A DNA stretch of 64,000 nucleotides from UASB124 sp041662445 (lineage in GTDB: Bacteria > Babelota > Babeliae > Babelales > RVW-14): positions 1 through 64,000 of the forward strand of contig JBAZSL010000001.1 of NCBI GenBank assembly GCA_041662445.1, read 5' to 3'. Below the pieces are notes generated by a model. It was not told where the DNA came from. It was given only the letters and a program-made list of their open reading frames with translations, and searched no databases. Of the stretch, positions 37,133 through 45,825 are shown in pieces; positions within the stretch are counted from its first letter, which is position 1, and every line of letters starts with the position of its first letter. A program made the position numbers and the translations under genes.

Positions 37133-37999
37133 ATGAATATTCATTCTTTTGTAGCCCGCTGTGTGTTTATGGTAGTTATTTCAAATTTTGTTTTTGGTGC
37201 TGCGCATCACGCTCTGACAGGCGAAATGCAGACACAAGTGTTACCATCAAGCAAATTTACGCTCATCACAACGCTTTATAATGAAAAACATGAAAAAAGA
37301 TATTTAGAATTTATAACGTGCCTTGAAAAAAACTTAAAAAATTCATCCATAGATACTATTCATGTTGCGTATGATACTGCTAAAGATGATGCGAGCGGTA
37401 GCGTGATACTTAATTATCTTAAATCTAAAAATATCAAAATTTCTTACATATCGGAGCGTGCATCATTTGGAGATTTGTTTGAAATTGCAAACAAAGAGTA
37501 TCCCAACAGCAAGATAGTCGTCAGTAACGCCGACATATTTTTTAATGAAACGTTAGCATTGCTCGAACCATATGATTTACGTAATAAATTTTTGGCACTA
37601 ACCCGCTGGAATGTGCGCGGTGATGGAACACTAGTTGAATTTTTTGCTCGCGGAAACTCCCAAGATACGTGGATATTTCAACTACCACTTCCCACGTTTG
37701 AAAATGATTCAATAAAAATGGGCATTTTAGATTGTGATCTTGCTATTGCCTATCAAGCACAGAAGAGCGGACTTATATTATTTAATCCATCACTTTCAAT
37801 TCAATGTTGCCATCTACACCTCTCAGAAATGAGAAATTATGCGCGCAGCTTCCCCTACAATGATTTAGGCAAAATTAAGTTCATCCCCAAATGCACCGTT
37901 ATGGAAATAAATGAGCAGCAGCGGGAGTTATATCTGAAAAATTTAAGACTGAGCTTTGGGCGCAGAAAGCCAATTATATTGCCCAATGCTTATGTTTAA
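37133..37999 (+). CDS. Glycosyltransferase-like protein with N-terminal signal
   Basis: 288 residues. After a hydrophobic start (FMVVISNFVFGAAHHAL), KFTLITTLYNEKHEKRYLEF resembles the first strand of a GT-A fold. KIVVSNADIFFNETL carries a D-containing strand end like a DxD motif, and MGILDCDLAIAYQAQKSGLILFNP fits the acceptor region. The sugar and acceptor are unknown. It lies just after the barrel-like gene on the same strand. The signal-like start would place it outside the cytoplasm, which is odd for a nucleotide-sugar enzyme. Confidence 0.55.
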   Translation: MNIHSFVARCVFMVVISNFVFGAAHHALTGEMQTQVLPSSKFTLITTLYNEKHEKRYLEFITCLEKNLKNSSIDTIHVAYDTAKDDASGSVILNYLKSKNIKISYISERASFGDLFEIANKEYPNSKIVVSNADIFFNETLALLEPYDLRNKFLALTRWNVRGDGTLVEFFARGNSQDTWIFQLPLPTFENDSIKMGILDCDLAIAYQAQKSGLILFNPSLSIQCCHLHLSEMRNYARSFPYNDLGKIKFIPKCTVMEINEQQRELYLKNLRLSFGRRKPIILPNAYV

Positions 38000-38060
38000 T
38001 CGTCCGCTTGGCAAAGTTGTTTAATTTGTCATTAAATAAAATTACATAGAGGTATCGCGT

Positions 38061-38579
38061 ATGCTTCTTGGCGTAAGAAACAGCGTTAAAATTCTTTTGA
38101 TGAACGAGAAAAAAGAAATTCTTTTAATGTGTGCCGATGATCCTACCACAACATCGATGGAGGGGAAATATCACGGAAGATTTTGGTTTCCCATCGGGGG
38201 TAAAATTGAGCTGGGAGAATCGATTCAAGAAGCCGCGTTGCGAGAGCTTTATGAAGAGACCGGAATTACTCAAGATAAAATTGAACTCGGACCCATCGTC
38301 TGGTTTGGAGAATTTGATTTAATATTGGCCGGAAGAGCACAACGCCTTAACGAAAAATTTATTGTTGCTACAACCAAACAAACAAATATTTCTCTTGATA
38401 ATCTGACTGATGAAGAACGAGCAGTGGTCAAAAACATTGCGTGGTTTTCTCTCGATACCATAAAAAAAAGTACCGAAGTTATTTTCCCTATTCTCTTGCC
38501 ACAGTATCTGCCCGATATTCTGGCCGGAAGGTATCCAGCACAACCTATTGAGATTGATCTTGCAAGGCAGCCAGCGTGA
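38061..38579 (+). CDS. Nudix hydrolase
   Basis: 172 residues. The Nudix box is complete: GGKIELGESIQEAALREL followed by YEETGI gives G-x5-E-x7-R-E-x2-E-E-x-G. It hydrolyses a nucleoside diphosphate linked to another group; the substrate is not predictable. ATG 38061 follows AGAGGT. A second typical Nudix protein is at 52234-52671, not closely related. Confidence 0.9.
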   Translation: MLLGVRNSVKILLMNEKKEILLMCADDPTTTSMEGKYHGRFWFPIGGKIELGESIQEAALRELYEETGITQDKIELGPIVWFGEFDLILAGRAQRLNEKFIVATTKQTNISLDNLTDEERAVVKNIAWFSLDTIKKSTEVIFPILLPQYLPDILAGRYPAQPIEIDLARQPA

Positions 38580-38689
38580 ATGATTGTCTTTTGCTGCAAG
38601 TATCGGCATTAAAGCGAAACATCGGGTTATGTAAAAAGTTGACATTTTGCCAGTTTTTTGTAGATTCTACGTGTCTTGAAATATCTTTT

Positions 38690-38764
38690 GCGGGAATAGC
38701 TCAGTGGTAGAGCATTGCCTTGCCAAGGCAAGGGTCGCGGGTTCGAATCCCGTTTCCCGCTCCA
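38690..38764 (+). tRNA. tRNA-Gly (GCC anticodon)
   Basis: A 75-base cloverleaf with CCA encoded. The acceptor stem is GCGGGAA with TTCCCGC, the D arm GCTCAGTGGTAGAGC, the anticodon loop TTGCCAA (anticodon GCC), and the T arm GCGGGTTCGAATCCCGT. A palindromic element begins exactly within the CCA end. Confidence 0.97.
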
Positions 38765-38790
38765 GCCTTCGCCCTACGTGGCTACGGCTG
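38763..38790. repeat. Palindromic element abutting the tRNA-Gly 3' end
   Basis: CAGCC and GGCTG arms enclose CTTCGCCCTACGTGGCTACG, which matches the element at 3483-3507 (CCTACGCCCTACGTGGCTAC). It shares its first two bases with the CCA end of the tRNA. Confidence 0.6.
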
Positions 38791-39073
38791 GCAGGCCAGT
38801 TTTCGAAAAAGTCTGTTCTTCTATAGCCTTGTGCGAAAGCGGGCTGGATGCCTTCAAAGTCAAATACTTTTTCACTCAGGTGAGTATTGCGTAAGCCTTA
38901 TGGGCATTCAATTGCGCCCGATGGTGATTTCTGTTAAGTTGATCTTAGGGATATAAAAAAAGCCCGGGAAAACCTCAAAATTCGGTATTTTTGACCTTTA
39001 AGAGGCCTCCAATGTGTGTAGAACGTTTTTACCATTGTTCTTTCCTTTTTTTTAGATTGAAAGGTTTGCGCTG
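38791..39073. other. Intergenic region before jag
   Basis: Together with the palindrome this makes a 309-base gap between tRNA-Gly and jag. No gene is convincing. AAAAAAAGCCCGGG at about 38957 and a T-rich run at 39040-39055 precede the jag start; the GAAAGG before ATG 39074 is the likely Shine-Dalgarno. Confidence 0.4.
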
Positions 39074-39706
39074 ATGAAATCAATGCTTCACGAGGCTGCA
39101 ACGGTTGCAAAGGCTGTCGAGAAGGCGTGGACGGATTCTGGAAGGCCATCTGAGTTTACGATTAAAATTCATGAAATGGGTGAAAGAAATTTTTTAGGCT
39201 TTAACAAGCGTCCCGCTATAGTTTCCATCATCTATGATCCTCGTAGCCAGGCGACTCCATCCGGTGAAAAAAGGGCTGTTCAAGCTCCTCTGCGACCTGA
39301 TAGACAGCAATCGCAGGGTATGCGTGAAAGACCTGACCAGCGACGACGACAGATGTATGATAAGCGTTCTCCGCTTGTGACACGTCCTCTCCAAGAGCCT
39401 CAGGCTGATGTCTGGGTTCCTGAACTTACTACCGATGTAGAGCAATGGTTTAAAGAGATAATTGGGTTGCTTGAAATTCAAATTCCTTATACGACGAAAA
39501 TCGACCGCCGAGCATTTTATCTTCTCTTCGATCGGGGTGTTTTTTCTTCGCCGGATGAGGACCGACAATTTTTTGCAGGTCTGTCTCATCTTCTTGTTCA
39601 ATTTCTCAAAAAAAAGCACAAGAAAAAGCTTCGAGGCTATCATCTTGTGATATCAGCAAAAGATTATGCAGCTGCACCAGGCACGCCTCCACCGGCTTCT
39701 CACTGA
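39074..39706 (+). CDS. jag: Jag/KhpB-like RNA-binding protein
   Basis: 210 residues. The N-terminal part (VAKAVEKAWTDSGRPSEFTIKIHEMGERNFLGFNKRPAIVSI) fits the Jag-N domain, including the conserved FLG turn. A linker rich in Arg, Gln and Pro follows, then a KH-like part that ends with FAGLSHLLVQFLKKKHKKK. No R3H domain is seen, so the protein is shorter than many Jag proteins. Position just before mnmE matches the common yidC-jag-mnmE order, although yidC is not here. The end overlaps mnmE by 41 bases. Confidence 0.8.
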   Translation: MKSMLHEAATVAKAVEKAWTDSGRPSEFTIKIHEMGERNFLGFNKRPAIVSIIYDPRSQATPSGEKRAVQAPLRPDRQQSQGMRERPDQRRRQMYDKRSPLVTRPLQEPQADVWVPELTTDVEQWFKEIIGLLEIQIPYTTKIDRRAFYLLFDRGVFSSPDEDRQFFAGLSHLLVQFLKKKHKKKLRGYHLVISAKDYAAAPGTPPPASH

Positions 39707-41099
39707 TGACGAACAAACAATTGTTGCGTTGTGTACGCCGCGCGGCAGTGGTGCGTTAGCGCTCATTCGCCTAAGTGGCATTGATGCTTTAATTGTTGCT
39801 GATGGTATTGCTCGCCTGTCTTCCGGTGTTGTAATTGAAGAGGTGGCATCGCACACCATCCATCACGGATTTGTTATTGATCGTTCTGAGCCGAATCCCT
39901 CTGTCATCGACGAAGTCCTTTTCTTAGTGATGCATGGACCCAAGACGTTTACTGGGCAGCATACGGTAGAAATTTCGTGCCACAACAATCCTTTTGTTAT
40001 TGATCGTATTATCACGGTTGCTCTCCAAGCAGGGGCGCATAGTGCGCGTCCTGGCGAATTTAGTAAGCGCGCTTTCTTGAATAACAAGATTGATCTTGTG
40101 CAAGCCGAGGCGATTAATGAACTTATTAACGCGCCCACAGAAATGGCTGTCAAACAATCAATGGCTACTGTTCGAGGATCGCTTTCACAGCACGTGCATG
40201 AGATTGAACGGCTTCTTTGTGACCTGATGAGTTATGTGGAAGCATCGTTTGAATTTTTAGAAGAAGAGCAGCAGGATCTTGCGCTTACCACCAACATCAT
40301 TGAGCGGCTTGTTCATGTCCGCACAAAGATAGCCGATCTCAGGTTGCAATTTACTTCACAAAAATTGGTCAAAGAGGGCGTCCGCATTGTTCTTGCAGGA
40401 TCGGTAAATGCCGGCAAATCAACGTTATTCAACACACTTCTTAATCAAGAGCGAGCCATTGTTGCCGATCACGCTGGCACGACGCGTGACAGCATAGAAT
40501 CTGGATTGTATTATAAGGGTTATTTTTGGTCATTGGTTGATACTGCAGGGCTCCGTGAGACATCAGATCTTATTGAACAGAAAAGCATAGAGCGCTCGTT
40601 GCATGAGGCTGCATCTGCCGACGTCATTGTGCTTGTAATTGATGTTACACGTACGCATACCGATTGCGAAGTCGCCTATTATCGCAATCTATGTGCCTTG
40701 TACGCGAACAAAATCATTGTGGCGATGAATAAAATTGATGTGATACAGAATTCTTTACGCACTGACCTGCTTACCGACTTTGCCCTTGAGCGCGTGTTTG
40801 TTTCTGCTCAAGAGCGCAAGGGAATTGATGCTCTGACCACCGCCATTGAGAAAAAAGTTGCCGTGCTTTTTGCCACGGTGAGCTCTCCGTTTCTTCTTAA
40901 TCAACGACAATTTAATTTATTAACTGAAATAGAGCGTGGACTAGAATTTATTGCAAATAGTGATTCAGCTACGATAGACTATGAAGTAGTAGCGTATCAG
41001 CTCAAACACCTTCTTGAAAAAATTTCAGAATTGACAGGTAGAAATGTTGCTGAGCGCGTGCTTGATACCATTTTCGACAATTTTTGTGTAGGAAAATAA
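39666..41099 (+). CDS. mnmE: tRNA modification GTPase MnmE
   Basis: 477 residues. With MnmG it makes the cmnm5 modification at wobble U34. The N-terminal tetrahydrofolate-binding domain starts with TIVALCTPRGSGALALIRLSG, the G domain has GSVNAGKSTLFN, DTAGLRE and AMNKIDV, and the end DTIFDNFCVGK carries the catalytic Cys of the family's C-x-G-K tail. ATG 39666 gives an N-terminus about 15 residues longer than most; no better in-frame start follows. Confidence 0.96.
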   Translation: MQLHQARLHRLLTDDEQTIVALCTPRGSGALALIRLSGIDALIVADGIARLSSGVVIEEVASHTIHHGFVIDRSEPNPSVIDEVLFLVMHGPKTFTGQHTVEISCHNNPFVIDRIITVALQAGAHSARPGEFSKRAFLNNKIDLVQAEAINELINAPTEMAVKQSMATVRGSLSQHVHEIERLLCDLMSYVEASFEFLEEEQQDLALTTNIIERLVHVRTKIADLRLQFTSQKLVKEGVRIVLAGSVNAGKSTLFNTLLNQERAIVADHAGTTRDSIESGLYYKGYFWSLVDTAGLRETSDLIEQKSIERSLHEAASADVIVLVIDVTRTHTDCEVAYYRNLCALYANKIIVAMNKIDVIQNSLRTDLLTDFALERVFVSAQERKGIDALTTAIEKKVAVLFATVSSPFLLNQRQFNLLTEIERGLEFIANSDSATIDYEVVAYQLKHLLEKISELTGRNVAERVLDTIFDNFCVGK

Positions 41100-41130
41100 C
41101 GTGCAAAAAAAATAGGGCGAGGGGGTGGTA

Positions 41131-42231
41131 ATGAACCTGACTCAAAAAAGGCAGCACATATTTGGTTGGTGGTTATCCGGGTTTCTCGGGTTCTTTTGTT
41201 GTTGCAGCCAGGTAGTGGCTGGGGGGACGCAAACGCCATCGCAATTTTCTCACACAATATGCAAATTTTTTAGTGATAATGAACTCGGTCAGCTTGAATC
41301 TCAGGTTAAAAGTTCAGATGTTATATGGGAAAAAGTAGGGGTGTCACCATTTAGCGAACTTATTGTGAGTTGGAATTCATTACGACCATCACATGGTACC
41401 ATGCTCGTGTGGGTGAGTGTACGGCATGCTGGGCAATGGTCGCGTTGGCATCGTTTGGCAGAGTGGAAACAAAATGGTCAGCGAACGTTTGTAAACAAAT
41501 TAAATAGATATGTTCACACCAAACACTGTCGGGTCGAATTGCAACAGGGCGCCGAGGCTGATGGTTTCAGGGTGAGATTTACGTTTGAAGATATGCACGA
41601 TGTCAAAAAATTAAAAGCAGCTTTCGCGTGTCTTTCTCGACTCGACAATTTTTGTCTCATTCGTCCGCGGATAGATGACTTGCCATCTGTTGCTGTGCGC
41701 GGTGTCCCGCGTCAGTCACAAATGTTAATAGATCATCCCCGTTGTTGTGATCTTTGTTCACCAACCAGCACAAGTATGATCGTTGCCTATTTATGTCAAA
41801 AAATAGCGGGTAATGTTGTTCCATCAATGCATGATTATGCGCGTGATTTTGCTGAGAAAGTTCATGATGATGGTATTGATATTTACGGTAATTGGATTCT
41901 TAATGTTGCACAAGCATTTGATGCGACAGGGGGAACGGCATTTTTTAGGGTTGAACGCTTGAATAGTTTTTACGATCTCCATCGTTACCTTGTCCAGAAA
42001 ATGCCGGTCGCGGTGAGCGTGCGTCGCCTTCCCGGAGGCGCAACCCCCTACGCCAATGGTCATATTATGGTAGTGGTGGGGTGGAATCGTCAGAAATCGT
42101 GTGTGCTGTGCCAGGACCCTGCTTTTGGAAGCAATAAGGCAGTGCTCAAAGCGTACCCATTATTGCGCTTTCTCCGGGCCTGGGGACGATCATGCAACTT
42201 GGCGTACGTACCTATGATGCGACCCGACTAA
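41131..42231 (+). CDS. Exported C39-like cysteine peptidase
   Basis: 366 residues with an N-terminal signal or anchor (WWLSGFLGFFCCCSQVVAG). The C-terminal half matches the peptidase C39-like domain: the Cys in CCDLCSPTSTSMIVAYL, the His in YANGHIMVVVGW, and the Asp in VLCQDPAFGSNKAV. The N-terminal half is beta-rich and unrecognised. ATG 41131 follows GAGGGGG. It follows mnmE by 31 bases. The substrate is unknown. Confidence 0.78.
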   Translation: MNLTQKRQHIFGWWLSGFLGFFCCCSQVVAGGTQTPSQFSHTICKFFSDNELGQLESQVKSSDVIWEKVGVSPFSELIVSWNSLRPSHGTMLVWVSVRHAGQWSRWHRLAEWKQNGQRTFVNKLNRYVHTKHCRVELQQGAEADGFRVRFTFEDMHDVKKLKAAFACLSRLDNFCLIRPRIDDLPSVAVRGVPRQSQMLIDHPRCCDLCSPTSTSMIVAYLCQKIAGNVVPSMHDYARDFAEKVHDDGIDIYGNWILNVAQAFDATGGTAFFRVERLNSFYDLHRYLVQKMPVAVSVRRLPGGATPYANGHIMVVVGWNRQKSCVLCQDPAFGSNKAVLKAYPLLRFLRAWGRSCNLAYVPMMRPD

Positions 42232-42300
42232 GATCATTTCGTGATATACTAAAAATTACTACATTCATACTCATTGACCATGAGCGGGGAGCAACTTTTT

Positions 42301-44856
42301 ATGGATCAGAATAAATTTACGTCAGCGTTCACTGAACTTGTTGAAAATGCTTATAGAAGTGCCGTTGAACAGTCTCATGCAACGCTCCAACCATTACATC
42401 TTGTGGCGGCAAGTCTTGCATATGAATATACGATGTCATGCTTTAATGCGCTTGGTGTTGATACCAGTCAACTCTCGCGGCACGTTGAGCATGAAATACG
42501 TAACGTTTCCACGGTTTCGGGCGCGCAAATTACAGTAGACGCAACATTACATACTTTTTTTGCTGAATGCGCCAAAGAGGCACAAGCACTTGGTGATCAA
42601 TTTATAAGTCTTGATGCATTTCTTCTTGCGTTGGCAAAGACACAGACATTGCCGTATACGGTGACAGAATTTTTGAAAAAATCTTTTCCTTATGCTGCGG
42701 TTCATTCATGGATACAACAGATACGAAAGGGTGAAACGGTGAAAGATCAGAATGCCGAGTCAACCTACCAGGTTCTTGATAAGTATTGCCAAGATCTTAC
42801 CAAACGTGCGCGCGAGGGTAAACTTGATCCCGTTATTGGTCGCCATGATGAAATTCGTCGTGTCATCCAAATACTTTCTCGAAGGACAAAAAACAATCCG
42901 GTACTTGTCGGTGATCCTGGTGTCGGTAAAACAGCAATAGTTGAAGGCATCGCGCAGCGTATCATCAATAATGATGTTCCAGAGAGCCTTCATAATCGTC
43001 GCATTCTGGCGCTCGACCTGGGAGCTCTTGTTGCCGGCACCAAATATCGTGGTGACTTTGAAGAGCGGCTTAAGGCAATTCTTGGTGCTGTCGAAAAGGA
43101 ATCTGAGGGAGTTATTCTGTTTATCGATGAGCTTCATATGCTGGTTGGCGCGGGAGCTGTTGGTGGTGGCATGGATGCTTCTAATTTGCTCAAACCGGCT
43201 CTTGCTCGTGGCGTGTTGCATTGTATCGGCGCGACAACGGCGGTTGAATATAAAAAATATATTGAAAAAGATGCTGCGCTTGAACGTCGTTTTCAGAAGG
43301 TGTTGATTGAGGAACCTTCGATAACCGATTCCATTTCAATTTTGCGTGGACTCAAAGACCGTTATGAGCTTCATCATGGTATTCATATTAAAGACCAAGC
43401 ATTGATAAAAGCAGTGCAACTTTCGGCTCGCTTAATTCCTGATCGTTTTTTACCTGATAAAGCAATTGATTTAGTTGATGAAGCAGCGTCGATGGTTAAA
43501 ATGGCAATCGATTCAAAGCCAGAACAAATTGATCAGCTCGATCGTAATATTCGGCAACTTGAAATTGAAAAGGTTGCCTTGAGCAAAGAAAAGGATGAGG
43601 CCTCGCGATTACGCCTTAAGGATCTTGAACGTGAACTGAGTGATCTTAAAGAGCAACATCGTATTCAGCTTGATCAATGGAAGGCAGAGCGCAAACCGCT
43701 TGAGGAAATGCAAAAATTACAAGGGCAGCTTGATGATGCAAAAATTTTGTATGCGCAAGCAGAGCGCGACGGCGATTTTGCCAAAGCATCAAAAATCAAA
43801 TATGGAACCATTGCGGAATTAGAAAAGAAAGTAGGAGCAGAGCAGCAGAAATTAAAAAAAATTACGACGCATTTGATCAAAGAAGAAGTTGATGAAGATG
43901 ATATTGCTGCTGTGCTTGCGCGTTGGATCAAAATTCCTGTCGAAAAGTTAAAGGCTGATGAAACACAAAAGCTCATTGAAATGGAGTCATATCTTCATCA
44001 ACGAGTGATCGGACAAGATGAAGCAATTACCAAAATTGCTAACACGATTCGCGTTCATCGTGCAGGTATTGGCAACCCCAACAAACCGATAGGCTCATTC
44101 CTCTTTCTTGGTCCAACGGGCGTGGGAAAAACAGAAGTTGCAAAGACGTTGGCGGAGTATCTTTTTAACGACGAACGTAAGATGATTCGCATTGATATGT
44201 CCGAATACATGGAAAAACATGCTGTTGCACGTCTCATTGGAGCCCCTCCTGGTTATGTTGGCTATGAGGAAGGCGGGCAATTGACGGAGGCCGTGCGACA
44301 ACATCCCTATAGCGTTGTTCTTTTTGATGAAATTGAAAAAGCGCATCCTGATGTTTTTAATATTTTCTTACAAATCCTTGATGAGGGGCATTTGACGGAT
44401 GCTCAGGGGCGAACGGTTTCATTTAAAAATTGTATCTTGATCATGACGTCCAATATCGGTTCAGATCTCATTTTGGCGGCAGGTGAAGTTACCTCAAAAG
44501 TTAAACAGGATGTAGATAAATTATTGCTCACGTATTTCCGCCCAGAGTTCTTGAACCGTGTCGACCAAACAGTCTTTTTCAATTCATTGACCAAAGATGA
44601 TATGACCAGGATTGTTCGTTTGAACCTTGAAGAGCTTGTTGCGCGCATGCATGAAAAAGGTATTGAATTAAAAATTACCGATCCTGCAATTACTCAATTA
44701 GCATCAATTGGCTATGTAAAAGAATTTGGGGCACGGCCGCTTAAGCGCATCATTCAAAATGAGGTGGTGAGTCCACTGGCTATTGAAATGCTCAAACAGC
44801 CTGATCGCACAACATTTACGCTTGAGGTTTCAAAAGATGGCGTGCATATTGCATAA
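42301..44856 (+). CDS. clpB: ATP-dependent disaggregase ClpB
   Basis: 851 residues. Clp-N domain first (FTSAFTELVENAYRSAVEQSHATLQPLHLV), then AAA1 with GDPGVGKTAIVEG and FIDELHMLVGAG, a coiled-coil M domain (about residues 400-520), and AAA2 with GPTGVGKTEVAKTLAEY and FDEIEKAHPDVFN. It rescues aggregated proteins with DnaK. The M domain marks ClpB rather than ClpA or ClpX. ATG 42301 follows GGGGAG; the longer frame to 42274 is rejected. The stop is 2 bases from that of the convergent NDK gene. Confidence 0.96.
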   Translation: MDQNKFTSAFTELVENAYRSAVEQSHATLQPLHLVAASLAYEYTMSCFNALGVDTSQLSRHVEHEIRNVSTVSGAQITVDATLHTFFAECAKEAQALGDQFISLDAFLLALAKTQTLPYTVTEFLKKSFPYAAVHSWIQQIRKGETVKDQNAESTYQVLDKYCQDLTKRAREGKLDPVIGRHDEIRRVIQILSRRTKNNPVLVGDPGVGKTAIVEGIAQRIINNDVPESLHNRRILALDLGALVAGTKYRGDFEERLKAILGAVEKESEGVILFIDELHMLVGAGAVGGGMDASNLLKPALARGVLHCIGATTAVEYKKYIEKDAALERRFQKVLIEEPSITDSISILRGLKDRYELHHGIHIKDQALIKAVQLSARLIPDRFLPDKAIDLVDEAASMVKMAIDSKPEQIDQLDRNIRQLEIEKVALSKEKDEASRLRLKDLERELSDLKEQHRIQLDQWKAERKPLEEMQKLQGQLDDAKILYAQAERDGDFAKASKIKYGTIAELEKKVGAEQQKLKKITTHLIKEEVDEDDIAAVLARWIKIPVEKLKADETQKLIEMESYLHQRVIGQDEAITKIANTIRVHRAGIGNPNKPIGSFLFLGPTGVGKTEVAKTLAEYLFNDERKMIRIDMSEYMEKHAVARLIGAPPGYVGYEEGGQLTEAVRQHPYSVVLFDEIEKAHPDVFNIFLQILDEGHLTDAQGRTVSFKNCILIMTSNIGSDLILAAGEVTSKVKQDVDKLLLTYFRPEFLNRVDQTVFFNSLTKDDMTRIVRLNLEELVARMHEKGIELKITDPAITQLASIGYVKEFGARPLKRIIQNEVVSPLAIEMLKQPDRTTFTLEVSKDGVHIA

Positions 44857-44858
44857 AC

Positions 44859-45374
44859 TCATGCGGCTCGGTCGGCAAAAAAGAGATTGATCTCATACGT
44901 AGCAGCTTTGGCATCACGTGATCCTTGTACTGCATTCTGCCAAATGTTAATGCCAAATTGTTTTCGCAATGTTCCATCTTTGGCTTGCATTGGATCAGTT
45001 TCACCAACCATGTCGCGCCAATCGGGAATAGCATTAAGCTTTTCAAGGATCATGACAACGATGGGGCCGCTTGTCATGTGATCTATAAGTTGATGGAAAA
45101 AATTTTCTTTACGGTAAGTGGTGTACAATTTTTCTGCCTGTTCAGCTTCAAGTTTTATCTTGCGCATATCAAGAATGGTAAAACCCGCTTGCTCAATGCG
45201 ATCGATAATTTTCCCGGTGAGGTGTGCGTTGACGGCGTCGGGCTTGATGATGGCGAGTGTTCGTTCCACCGCATTACTTCGCAGGGCAACTCTTAGTTTG
45301 CGGTAGGCAACATAGAGTGTCAGGGTGAAGAGAATAGCACCGAAAAAAAACAGCAGAAAATGTGAACGCTTCAT
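44859..45374 (-). CDS. Membrane-anchored nucleoside diphosphate kinase homologue, catalytic His replaced
   Basis: 171 residues. An N-terminal transmembrane helix (FLLFFFGAILFTLTLYVAY) precedes an NDK fold: ERTLAIIKPDAVNAHLTGKII, FTILDMRKIKL, and SGPIVVMILEKLNAIPDWRDMVGETDP. In active NDKs the phospho-histidine lies in NxxHGSD; here the same place reads NAVQGSRD (Gln, codon CAA). The nearby R-G-D-F motif is also changed (DGTLRKQFG). NDK phosphotransfer is therefore probably lost. It follows a small membrane-protein gene by 2 bases. Confidence 0.82.
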   Translation of the reverse strand: MKRSHFLLFFFGAILFTLTLYVAYRKLRVALRSNAVERTLAIIKPDAVNAHLTGKIIDRIEQAGFTILDMRKIKLEAEQAEKLYTTYRKENFFHQLIDHMTSGPIVVMILEKLNAIPDWRDMVGETDPMQAKDGTLRKQFGINIWQNAVQGSRDAKAATYEINLFFADRAA

Positions 45375-45376
45375 AA

Positions 45377-45589
45377 TTATTTACCGAACCATGAAAAGGG
45401 GTTTAACTTAGAAATGGGGTTGATGTTGGCAACTTTTTTTTCAACGACTTTGCTTACCTCCTGGGTGATGCGATCTTTAATATACTCGCGTCCGCCAAAC
45501 CATTCATACCATGTATAAGCTGAACCAATGGTAATAGTTACGCCAAAAATAAATCCAAGTAAGAGACACGACCAACAAGAGTGATTCAC
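45377..45589 (-). CDS. Small membrane protein
   Basis: 70 residues with one transmembrane helix (CLLLGFIFGVTITIGSAYTWY) and a basic tail. It begins at GTG 45589 after AAAGG. Its stop is 2 bases before the NDK-like start, so the two are co-transcribed and may act together at the membrane. No family is recognised. Confidence 0.6.
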   Translation of the reverse strand: MNHSCWSCLLLGFIFGVTITIGSAYTWYEWFGGREYIKDRITQEVSKVVEKKVANINPISKLNPFSWFGK

Positions 45590-45613
45590 GCGGGGACCTT
45601 TCTTATAAATTAA

Positions 45614-45643
45614 AAAGTGATCCGCGAACGGATCACTTTTTAA
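45614..45643. terminator. Bidirectional terminator hairpin
   Basis: AAAAAGTGATCCG (45614) and CGGATCACTTTTT (45631) pair perfectly around CGAA. It lies 24 bases beyond the stop of the M16/histone-like gene and serves that minus-strand transcript best. Confidence 0.88.
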
Positions 45644-45666
45644 TTGCTTCTGGTAGAAAGTTCAAA

Positions 45667-45825
45667 CTACCATTTTTTAAGCATTTTACCAAGTACGCGC
45701 ATTTTCATACGGCGTGTGGTTTTCTTTTTGGCTACCTTTTTGGGCTTTTTAGCCTTTTTGACCGCTTTTTTTTTGGTAGCTTTTTTTGCGGTTTTTTTCT
45801 TTGCTGCCTTCTTCTTCTTTGCCAT
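45667..45825 (-). CDS. Histone H1-like DNA-binding protein, nested in frame in the M16 gene
   Basis: 52 residues, nearly all Lys, Ala, Thr and Arg (MAKKKKAAKKKTAKKATKKK at the start), ending in RMKMRVLGKMLKKW. It uses an internal ATG (45825) of the peptidase frame. AAGGAGG ends 8 bases upstream, an ideal Shine-Dalgarno encoded by peptidase codons. Short Lys/Ala-rich histone H1-like proteins bind DNA or RNA and are common as free proteins in many bacteria. I infer independent translation; if so, both a free and a fused form are made from one message. Confidence 0.6.
   Translation of the reverse strand: MAKKKKAAKKKTAKKATKKKAVKKAKKPKKVAKKKTTRRMKMRVLGKMLKKW

Noticed and set aside
38720..38956. 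78-residue open frame starting inside tRNA-Gly
   Set aside because: Overlaps the tRNA and the palindrome and has no Shine-Dalgarno.
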